Origin: Nitrospirota bacterium
Lineage (GTDB): Bacteria > Nitrospirota > Thermodesulfovibrionia > UBA6902
Direction of reading: 5' to 3'
DNA: 5,384 bases
Assembly: GCA_024277515.1 (NCBI GenBank)
Contig: JAJRVB010000263.1
Span: 1-5,384 of the forward strand
A model generated the notes under the pieces. That model was not told where the DNA came from. It did not search any database and saw nothing but the letters and a program-made list of their open reading frames with translations. Positions 1-5,384 of this stretch are shown here, in pieces (within the stretch, counting starts at the first letter, position 1; each line of letters opens with the position of its first letter). Made by a program: the position numbers and the translations under genes.

Positions 1-1239
1 ATTTACCACTTCTTCATCAGTCAGGCCGTTAACATTGTTTTTGTTTAATATCCTTTTTTTTATATTCCCGGGTCCCCAGTTGTATGCAGCGATGCTCAGG
101 GATTCTCTGTTTGCGTCATCGCTGACTTCATCAAGATATATACTGCTCAGGATGTGGTAATAAGTGGCTCCGAGCAGTACATTGTTGTCAGGTTTGTAAA
201 GATAATCAGCAGGGAGAAGCTTTTTCTCCTTGTGGATATAGTAATACGCATCCATGGCGCCTGATTTCGGAACAAGCTGCATGAGTCCGAATGCCGGCAC
301 ATACGATTTGGCCAGGGGATTGAAATACGATTCGGTATGGATCAAAGCGTAAATCAATGCCGGGTCAACGTGATACTTTTTCGCATACAGGTCAACCTGG
401 TCTTTGTATCTGGCCGCCCGTAGCCTGAGATGTTCCGGGACCATCTTTATTTTAACTTTTACTTTAACCCTGGGGATCCCGTCCCCTGCCACGACCGGTT
501 TTTTTTCGACTTTAATTTTGGGGGCAACATGTTTCTCCACGTACTGTTCTGCATTATCTGTCGTAACCATGGTCCCTTCCGGGGCCCTGATCTGGTCTTT
601 CAGTACCTCGGTCTTTACTTCGTTGTCGGCAGAGAGCACTTTCTTTATCTGTTTTTTTATTTTTTCTTCGGCAATTTCCCTGGCCCTGTCCTGTTCGGCC
701 ACAGTGACTGCGCTGATCTCAGGCCCTGCATTTTCTTTTTTACCGCCCCCGGCGGGGTTTTCCATGCCTGGCTTTTTGTCTTCCTTGATATCCTCAACAG
801 GGACGAGAACGGAGAATTCCATTTCCCCTTTTTCAAAATCTACGCGGCTCCGCGTATCAAAGCCGGGGCTGTAATCGACCCATTGTCTGTTTGTGGAATC
901 CTGGAATTCCTTCCACTGCTGTCCGACCCTCTGTCTGAGCATCTCACGCTGTGCATGCACCCTGGCTACCATAGCATCCCACTGGGCCTCCATTTCCCTG
1001 GTAAGAACACCCCATGCCGCCTCCTGCACCGCCATATTTTCATGAAGATCTTTTTTCATTTCCTGCTGTCTCTGTCTCAGATGCCGGATGTCCATGTTTT
1101 CCTTCAGTGGCGTATTCTGCACTTCTCTGTCCAGCTGGTCAAAGGCGGAATCTGAGGACTGCGCAAGGACGGGTGGACTGAATGTCAGAATCATACATCC
1201 TGCGATGACCGGTAACAATAGTAAAGAAATAATATGCAT
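1..1239 (-). CDS. mltC: MltC-like membrane-bound lytic murein transglycosylase, C-terminus cut by window edge
   Basis: The reading frame is open from the ATG at 1239 to the left edge: 413 codons and no stop, so the C-terminus lies outside. The C-terminal part is an SLT (lysozyme-like) domain. The likely catalytic Glu303 sits in IHTESYFNP, followed by AFGLMQLVP (316-324) and AAYNWGPG (384-391). The segment before it, KIKMVPEHLRLRA (263-275), and TRSRVDFEKG (129-138) match the two conserved stretches of E. coli MltC from memory. The family cleaves glycan strands to 1,6-anhydro products at the outer membrane. The N-terminus is hydrophobic with a possible lipobox IAGC (Cys15) but no Lys/Arg before it; a signal peptidase I site after VLA (26) is the alternative. 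Residues 35-115 look helical and charged. Residues 150-255 are a Lys/Glu-rich low-complexity segment, which makes the protein longer than E. coli MltC (about 359 aa). It is the last visible gene of the run, 65 bases after the DUF4384 gene. Family assignment is firm; orthology to mltC is less so. Confidence 0.9.
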   Translation of the reverse strand, partial: MHIISLLLLPVIAGCMILTFSPPVLAQSSDSAFDQLDREVQNTPLKENMDIRHLRQRQQEMKKDLHENMAVQEAAWGVLTREMEAQWDAMVARVHAQREMLRQRVGQQWKEFQDSTNRQWVDYSPGFDTRSRVDFEKGEMEFSVLVPVEDIKEDKKPGMENPAGGGKKENAGPEISAVTVAEQDRAREIAEEKIKKQIKKVLSADNEVKTEVLKDQIRAPEGTMVTTDNAEQYVEKHVAPKIKVEKKPVVAGDGIPRVKVKVKIKMVPEHLRLRAARYKDQVDLYAKKYHVDPALIYALIHTESYFNPLAKSYVPAFGLMQLVPKSGAMDAYYYIHKEKKLLPADYLYKPDNNVLLGATYYHILSSIYLDEVSDDANRESLSIAAYNWGPGNIKKRILNKNNVNGLTDEEVVN

Positions 1240-1246
1240 TTGCCTG

Positions 1247-1252
1247 CTCCTT
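1247..1252 (-). promoter_or_regulatory. Ribosome binding site of the MltC-like gene
   Basis: AAGGAG lies 7 bases before the ATG at 1239. It decides the start: the frame stays open further upstream through an AT-rich stretch, but no ATG/GTG/TTG with a comparable site was seen there. The rest of the 65-base gap (1240-1304) holds a run of eight T on the coding strand and no convincing hairpin, so read-through from the DUF4384 gene is likely. Confidence 0.8.
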
Positions 1253-1304
1253 AAAAAAAATATATTATCCGAATATCCTGGAAATTATTAAATACATGGC
1301 GCAG

Positions 1305-2174
1305 CTATTTTCTCACCTCATATCCCGCGGTTTTTTCCGCCCAGAGTGAAGGATCTATTTCAGAAAGTTCCCGCATAAGGTCCGTGATCACAGGCGCCTC
1401 AATGCTCTCATCCGTAAGGAAATCTGTCTCCTCCCGTGTCGCAATTACCAGGACCGACTCCACAGCCATACTGAGTTTTTTTGGCGCTGTGACCCGCACC
1501 TTCAGTCCAAGCCTTCTTTGTATATCATCCGGGAATACCATTGTTTTACCTGCAGACAGTATCTCGGACTTGAAGTACTTGTTAGGGTAGATTTTTGAGA
1601 CGATTCCATACTGGCTTACACTGAAAATATGAATATATGAGTCTTTGTTCACCCTGACCCGTATCAGGATTTCGTCATTGTGCTGAAACACGGGAGATTT
1701 CATTTTCACCGAATCCGCACGTATCACGTCCGTGGTGAGGATTTTGAAGTTGCCTTTTTTTTCGGCGTGTATCGGTTTTACATATGCCTTGATCCTGCAG
1801 TAGTAGGAAATCTGATCATGTTTTACTCTTGGCACATGTTCAATGATCTCTTGTTTCACAATCAGTCCCCTGGTCGCGGTCACAACAAGGTCACTGATGA
1901 GACTGCTGTTATAAAGCAGTGTCGAACCGCGCACCTGTACTCCGACCGCTTCTTCCAGCGCGCGTATTCTCGCATTATTGAGTGAGGCTGCCTGGGCCTG
2001 GGCCTTTGTCGTATCATCACCGAGAAGCGCTTCTCCGGAAGCCTCAATAACGATCAATGTTTCTTCCTGTTTTACCGGGGATGCCCCTTCTTCAGCATAA
2101 AGATATTTCCCGGCATCCGGTATCAATGCCATGGTGAGCACAATTATTGACAAGACAAGAATAACTTTTTTCAT
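1305..2174 (-). CDS. Exported protein with FlgT/LPP20-like N-terminal region and DUF4384-like C-terminal domain
   Basis: The protein has 289 residues from the preferred start. Residues 1-27 form a signal peptide: MKK, a hydrophobic stretch, and a cleavage site after YLYA before EEG. Residues 38-136 read VIEASGEALLGDD, then an Ala-rich helix and EEAVGVQVRGST, followed by a strand ending in YCRIKAYV. This is the pattern of the FlgT N-terminal/LPP20-type domains of envelope proteins. Residues 161-246 fit DUF4384: a strand pair with YIHIFSVSQYG, the turn IVSKIYPN, a segment like LSAGKTMVFPDD, and a terminal VLVIATRE strand. DUF4384 has no established activity known to me and often occurs in proteins or loci with caspase-like or serine/threonine kinase domains. 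No catalytic residues are recognisable. It is probably a periplasmic or surface binding/adaptor protein. The gene starts 36 bases after the protease stop. An upstream in-frame ATG at 2186 would add MRGK, but has a much weaker ribosome binding site. Confidence 0.82.
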   Translation of the reverse strand: MKKVILVLSIIVLTMALIPDAGKYLYAEEGASPVKQEETLIVIEASGEALLGDDTTKAQAQAASLNNARIRALEEAVGVQVRGSTLLYNSSLISDLVVTATRGLIVKQEIIEHVPRVKHDQISYYCRIKAYVKPIHAEKKGNFKILTTDVIRADSVKMKSPVFQHNDEILIRVRVNKDSYIHIFSVSQYGIVSKIYPNKYFKSEILSAGKTMVFPDDIQRRLGLKVRVTAPKKLSMAVESVLVIATREETDFLTDESIEAPVITDLMRELSEIDPSLWAEKTAGYEVRK

Positions 2175-2177
2175 TTT

Positions 2178-2183
2178 TCCTCT
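2178..2183 (-). promoter_or_regulatory. Ribosome binding site that favours the 2174 start of the DUF4384 gene
   Basis: AGAGGA lies 3 bases before the ATG at 2174, which then reads MKKVILVL, a classic signal-peptide start. The other in-frame ATG, at 2186, overlaps this region and has only a weak TGAG about 9 bases before it. The spacing at 2174 is rather short, so the longer start cannot be excluded. Confidence 0.5.
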
Positions 2184-2210
2184 CATATGTGAATGCTCAT
2201 TATTCTCTAT

Positions 2211-3293
2211 TTACTTATTGATCTTGAACCGCATTTCTTCCATCATGTCCTCGAGCTCCTCTTCCACCGCCTTAAGTAGGGCATTATAAGAATATGCCTT
2301 CCGGTGAGGCTGAAATCTTTCTTGGGGTTTGGTGTCGGGTTTCCGGCTTTTATCCTGCGTGCTGCTCTCCTTTTTCACTTCCGGGGTCCTCACTTTTTCA
2401 TTATCAGCGGGTCCTGCCGGGCTGACTTTTGCCGGACTTGCTTTTACCGCGGCAGGCCCTGGTTGTTTGACGGGAGCTGCCTTTTCTTTTATTGCCGGCT
2501 TTTTCTCCATTTCAACCTCAACCGCGGCCTTCCTGACTTTTTCTCCGCCTGACAATTCAGCTTTCCCATAGGCGACTGTAATGCCGTTTTTTCTGAGCCA
2601 CTCTTTGAGGACCGAGGATTTAACAGCGAAATTTACGCCGGTAATCGGCAGATCGCCTGCACCCAGTCTTGCCATGTTTGAGTTTATGCCTATCAAATAG
2701 CCCCTCTTGTCGAGCAGGGGACCGCCTGAATTGCCGCGGTTTACGCTCGCGTCCGTCTGAAATACATTTTTACCATGAATGCTGTTCTGGTCATCAATTG
2801 AACCGCTTATTCTTCCGTATGTGAGTGTCCAGAGGCCGCCCTGCTCGGGATGACCGATGGCAACCGCTTCTTCCCCTATCCTGATCTCGTCCGGGTCGGC
2901 GAGTTCAATGGTGCCTGTTCCTGACGGAATATCTTCCGCCTGCAGTACTGCAAGATCAAGATCTATATCATATGCTATTATTTTTGCCTTATGCCGGTGA
3001 ACAAGGTCTTTCCTGAATTTCCCGGTGACTCTGTCAGGCTTGAGATATACCCTGATTTTTGAATATGGTCTTGATGTGCTCTTGTCAATGACTACATGCG
3101 CATTCGTGGAAATAATGCCGGATTGAGAGATGATCGACCCGGCGCCTATCATGCTGCTGGTTCCCTTGCTTTTGGAAATTATCAGTACGACACTCTTTGC
3201 CGTCTTCTCATAGACCTTTACCGCCGGGAAATCAGCAAACGATAAACCGTAGCAACCCACTAAAATTGTTAATGTCAAAAGGACTTTTTTCAT
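2211..3293 (-). CDS. Exported trypsin-like serine protease (HtrA-like catalytic domain, no PDZ) with Lys/Pro/Ala-rich tail
   Basis: This 360-residue protein is complete. Residues 1-20 are a signal peptide ending SFA before DFP; an internal LVGC (Cys14) could instead be a short lipobox. The catalytic domain spans about 23-240 and has the full chymotrypsin-fold triad: His66 in TNAHVV, Asp113 in DLDLAVL, and Ser189 in RGNSGGPL. It resembles the protease domain of HtrA/DegP-type enzymes (family S1C) and should cleave proteins in the periplasm. Unlike DegP or DegS, no PDZ domain follows. Residues 250-330 are a low-complexity linker rich in Lys, Pro, Ala and Glu. Residues 333-355 form an acidic, probably helical end with LLKAVEEELEDMMEEM. 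The linker may span or bind peptidoglycan, hold a partner, or offer cleavage sites; these are inferences. The ribosome binding site GAGG (3300-3303) is 6 bases before the ATG. The gene lies between the lipoprotein and DUF4384 genes, suggesting a shared envelope role. It should not be named degP, because the architecture differs. Confidence 0.92.
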   Translation of the reverse strand: MKKVLLTLTILVGCYGLSFADFPAVKVYEKTAKSVVLIISKSKGTSSMIGAGSIISQSGIISTNAHVVIDKSTSRPYSKIRVYLKPDRVTGKFRKDLVHRHKAKIIAYDIDLDLAVLQAEDIPSGTGTIELADPDEIRIGEEAVAIGHPEQGGLWTLTYGRISGSIDDQNSIHGKNVFQTDASVNRGNSGGPLLDKRGYLIGINSNMARLGAGDLPITGVNFAVKSSVLKEWLRKNGITVAYGKAELSGGEKVRKAAVEVEMEKKPAIKEKAAPVKQPGPAAVKASPAKVSPAGPADNEKVRTPEVKKESSTQDKSRKPDTKPQERFQPHRKAYSYNALLKAVEEELEDMMEEMRFKINK

Positions 3294-3387
3294 GTTTAAC
3301 CTCGCTTTATTACGTTTACGCTAAATGCAGCAATTATCACCATATAAATGATAGACGGACAGTGTCTGCACCATTTGACTCGGGGGG
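3294..3387 (-). other. Intergenic gap between lipoprotein and protease genes
   Basis: This 94-base AT-rich gap is the largest in the window. It holds the protease ribosome binding site GAGG at 3300-3303, 6 bases before the start codon. The only inverted repeat noticed is TTGAC/GTCAA around 3376-3392, with a 7-base loop and no T-run, which is too weak for a terminator. A TTGCTG hexamer (about 3327-3332 on the minus strand) has only a poor -10 partner, so an internal promoter is possible but not supported. Confidence 0.5.
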
Positions 3388-3933
3388 TCAATCAAATCCT
3401 TCAAGCTGTCTGATTATCTCTTCCACTGTGCGGCTTATGTCCTGAAGATTTGCATCACCTTTTTTTTGCGAACGGACCAATTCAGTTTTCAGGTTGTCCA
3501 TTTCAAATTTTCTCGGCATGCAGCCAAGGGCGTATGCCGAGTTTTTCTTTTGTGATACCGCCCCGTCGGAATCCTGCCAGTATTCGATGATCTTTGCATT
3601 ACGGACAACGGCATTAGTGGCCCATGAGGAAACCTGCATCACGGTGCCTTCATCCACACTGCCCCCTCTTTCCGTCGCTATATCGATCATTATGCTCCTG
3701 ATCTCGATGCTCAGGGTCTTTGCGAGCTCCCGCCGCGCAATTTCCGCGGAATTTATTTTTGCGTCCTCTTCATAAAATGTGGGATCGCTCATGCCGACAC
3801 TGCAGATCATGCCTTCAACCTGGGGGATCTTCAGCACCCAGTCCGGCGGTGTATCAGCACTCCTGACCGTTCCCGCGGACTGACATCCTGACAGCAGGAC
3901 AGCCGATGCCAGACATAGAATGATAAATTTCAT
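3388..3933 (-). CDS. LPP20-type outer-membrane lipoprotein
   Basis: This 181-residue lipoprotein precursor is complete. The N-terminus has MK, a hydrophobic stretch and the lipobox LSGC, so Cys17 is the predicted lipidated residue. The +2 residue is Gln, not Asp, which favours transport to the outer membrane by the Lol rule of enterobacteria. The mature protein matches the LPP20 pattern: PPDWV (29-33), a short strand with CSVGMSDPT, an Ala/Arg-rich helix with DAKINSAEIARRELAKTL (57-74), then a strand segment ending in SAYALGC (132-138). The family is named after a Helicobacter pylori lipoprotein; its biochemical role is not settled, and relatives sit beside flagellar or envelope proteins such as FlgT. 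The last 35 residues look like a charged helix. The start codon overlaps the stop of the caspase-like gene (ATGA at 3930-3933), and AAGGA at 3938-3942 is the ribosome binding site. Translation is therefore probably coupled to the caspase-like gene. Confidence 0.87.
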   Translation of the reverse strand: MKFIILCLASAVLLSGCQSAGTVRSADTPPDWVLKIPQVEGMICSVGMSDPTFYEEDAKINSAEIARRELAKTLSIEIRSIMIDIATERGGSVDEGTVMQVSSWATNAVVRNAKIIEYWQDSDGAVSQKKNSAYALGCMPRKFEMDNLKTELVRSQKKGDANLQDISRTVEEIIRQLEGFD

Positions 3934-5384
3934 TTTGTCCTTGTTATTTCAATGCGTTTCATATTTTCCTTATGCAGGTCAGGCAGCAGCACCGGGGTCT
4001 GGTCCCTGTTTAATTCGATGGATGCCGTTTCTGACACATGTTCCTTCACAAAATTGTACAACTCATGAAGTTCGACAGCGCCGTCTTTATTCTCGTCGGC
4101 ATCGCCTTTCATCCCTTTCAGCAGGTAATAGGTGAACAGTCCGTGTTTTACCTTGTCAAAGTCGGAACTTATCTGTGTACCGGAAGATGCTGCCAGGACA
4201 AACACATTCCCTCCCGCGAGCATGGGGTTTTCCACCGAGATGCTCAGTGGTCGCGCCCCCTGACTCGATATGCTTCGTTCCCCTGCACCGGAAAAACAGG
4301 AATCGAGTATGACAACGATCTGGTCCGATGGAAGTTTGTTTAAAGAGGCATACATCCTCTTGAGGGAATACAGCTTTGACTTGTAATCAGGATGTCCGTC
4401 ATACGGAACAATAAATGCGTCTCCACTGGCAGGGTCGGGGGTGCCGTGTCCTGCGTAATAAATAAAGACACTGGAGTTCTTGTTTATTCTTCTTGGAAGC
4501 CAATACTCAATATATGCCTCCAGGTCACCCCTTGTCACCATGTCATCTGTGATTATTTTTATGTTTTTTCTCGGAATGCCGCCGATGTGTTCAAGATACT
4601 TTGCGACTGTTTCAGCATCCGATTTCGCGTATTTGACTTTGGGTATGAGTTTATCACGATAGTTGCTGATCCCTATCACTAATGCATATGAATTATTTCT
4701 ATTATATCCTTTGTTCCGGGATGGCAGTATATCGACATCTATGAGCTGGGAAAGGACATATTCTGTTTCGCTGATGTCCGCAGGCTTTACTGCCATGGAA
4801 AACGATTTTATCTCTGTGGGCGCATACCCCCTCTGCTCGCTTAATTCAACTGACAGCCGGCCGGTTTCAGCTTTGAGCCGTGTAGGCATTAAACATTTTA
4901 TAGTTATGTCCTTTTCGCTCTTTGACTCTATCTTTCCGACTAATTTTTTGCTTCCGAGACAGGATATAAGCGTGCTGTTTCCTGACAACAGGACATTAAC
5001 GGCCTCCGCGGTCCCGGCCCCTTTATTATTGATTTTGATCCTTACCTTGACCACTTCACCGCCGTCAAGAATGCCGTCGTTGTTCGAGTCTTCTATCTTG
5101 ACCGTGTAGGAGAGTTCCGGGGCTTCCATGACCGGAGAGGTAAAAGGCGCGGGTGTGACGGGAACAGGCCCCGGCTTTTTGTTCGCAGGTGTTTGCGCAT
5201 ATACAGGCGCGGCCTCGCCAAGGTATTTGCCTATATCCCACAGGATGACCTTGCCGTCCGCGCTGCCGGATGCCATGATGCTGCCTGCTGCCCGGCTCAT
5301 GGCAACTGACATTACAACATTGCGGGCCTTAAACACATCAAGGACGCTGCCTGTGTCCGGATTCCAGACCATCACTGTCCTGTC
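3930..5384 (-). CDS. Caspase-family (peptidase C14) protein with WD40 repeats, N-terminus cut by window edge
   Basis: The frame is open to the right edge, giving 484 visible residues (numbered from the edge). Residues 1-53 are the end of a WD40 propeller: DRTVMVWNPDTG closes one repeat, and MASGSADGKVILWDI another. A Pro-rich linker (about 60-85) follows. Residues 90-200 are a beta-rich domain beginning IEDSNNDGILDGGE and containing NNKGAGTAEAVNVLL, like CARDB/Ig-type domains. The C14 domain starts at YALVIGISNY (233-242). The catalytic dyad is His313 in YYAGHG and Cys363 in ILDSCFSG. The Asp two residues before Cys matches the metacaspase residue that selects Arg or Lys at P1. Residues 430-441 (DENKDGAVELHE) form a complete EF-hand-like loop. 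It is probably a cysteine protease. Whether it is exported cannot be told without the N-terminus, though all its neighbours are. A GTG at 5375 is in frame but lies inside a WD40 repeat, so it is not the true start. Confidence 0.92.
   Translation of the reverse strand, partial: DRTVMVWNPDTGSVLDVFKARNVVMSVAMSRAAGSIMASGSADGKVILWDIGKYLGEAAPVYAQTPANKKPGPVPVTPAPFTSPVMEAPELSYTVKIEDSNNDGILDGGEVVKVRIKINNKGAGTAEAVNVLLSGNSTLISCLGSKKLVGKIESKSEKDITIKCLMPTRLKAETGRLSVELSEQRGYAPTEIKSFSMAVKPADISETEYVLSQLIDVDILPSRNKGYNRNNSYALVIGISNYRDKLIPKVKYAKSDAETVAKYLEHIGGIPRKNIKIITDDMVTRGDLEAYIEYWLPRRINKNSSVFIYYAGHGTPDPASGDAFIVPYDGHPDYKSKLYSLKRMYASLNKLPSDQIVVILDSCFSGAGERSISSQGARPLSISVENPMLAGGNVFVLAASSGTQISSDFDKVKHGLFTYYLLKGMKGDADENKDGAVELHELYNFVKEHVSETASIELNRDQTPVLLPDLHKENMKRIEITRTK
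5226..5384 (-). repeat. WD40 repeats at the end of the propeller in the caspase-like protein
   Basis: Two repeat ends are visible in the translation: TVMVWNPDTG just inside the edge and GKVILWDIGK about 40 residues later. Both have the W-[ND] pattern that closes a WD40 blade, and the second is preceded by ASGSADG. A full propeller needs about seven blades, so at least several hundred further bases of this gene should lie beyond the right edge. WD40 propellers usually bind protein partners. Confidence 0.8.

Noticed and set aside
404..1155. Two long overlapping plus-strand open frames (156 and 241 codons)
   Set aside because: They lie opposite the MltC-like gene, have Phe/Ser-rich unnatural composition, no recognisable domain, and the minus frame carries conserved catalytic motifs.
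3294..3387. Sigma-54 or sigma-70 promoter in the largest gap
   Set aside because: GG and GC in TGGTGATAATTGC are 8 rather than 10 bases apart, and no -35/-10 pair with good match and spacing was found.
3376..3392. Inverted repeat TTGAC/GTCAA around the lipoprotein stop codon as a terminator
   Set aside because: The stem is only 5 base pairs and no T-run follows; it is likely chance.
4663..5109. Plus-strand open frame of 148 codons
   Set aside because: It is the antisense shadow of the beta-domain region of the caspase-like gene; no family motif.
5373..5375. GTG as start codon of the caspase-like gene
   Set aside because: The frame stays open to the edge and the preceding codons (DRT) complete a WD40 repeat, so the gene begins outside the window.
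3930..5384. Caspase/trypsin pair as an intracellular phage-defence effector system
   Set aside because: The trypsin-like protein and its neighbours carry export signals, and no nucleotide-sensing, STAND or effector-associated domain is visible; an envelope role fits better, although the missing N-terminus leaves some doubt.
1..5384. tRNA, rRNA, CRISPR array, insertion sequence or attachment site
   Set aside because: No cloverleaf-like sequence, regularly spaced repeat, transposase motif or terminal inverted repeats were seen; nearly all sequence is accounted for by the five genes.

Overview
The window carries five genes, all on the minus strand, so transcription runs from high to low coordinates. 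Both end genes are cut by the window edges. In transcription order they are: a caspase-family (peptidase C14) protein with WD40 repeats whose N-terminus lies beyond the right edge; an LPP20-type lipoprotein overlapping it by 4 bases; an exported trypsin-like serine protease after a 94-base gap; an exported protein with an FlgT/LPP20-like N-terminal region and a DUF4384-like C-terminal domain; and an MltC-type lytic transglycosylase whose C-terminus runs off the left edge.

The organism is very probably a Gram-negative (diderm) bacterium. The window has two likely lipoproteins, at least three exported proteins, a murein transglycosylase of the MltC type and clear Shine-Dalgarno sites. Base composition looks moderate (about 45-50% G+C by eye). 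Caspase/DUF4384/LPP20 gene sets of this style are familiar from deltaproteobacterial and Nitrospirota-like genomes, but nothing here fixes the phylum.

Layout: 3930-5384 caspase-like protein (partial); 3388-3933 lipoprotein; 3294-3387 gap with a ribosome binding site and no convincing promoter or terminator; 2211-3293 serine protease; 2187-2210 short gap; 1305-2174 (or 2186) DUF4384 protein; 1240-1304 AT-rich gap with a strong ribosome binding site; 1-1239 MltC-like protein. The last gene is easy to miss because it has no stop codon inside the window.

Read together, the genes look like an operon for the cell envelope: two proteases of unrelated families, two proteins with LPP20/FlgT-related domains, and a peptidoglycan-cleaving enzyme. 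The caspase domain keeps its His/Cys dyad and the Asp that in metacaspases selects Arg/Lys, and has an EF-hand-like loop. The neighbouring serine protease and transglycosylase both have long Lys-rich, low-complexity segments. A calcium-responsive proteolytic step acting on these partners is a testable hypothesis, but the sequence does not demonstrate it.
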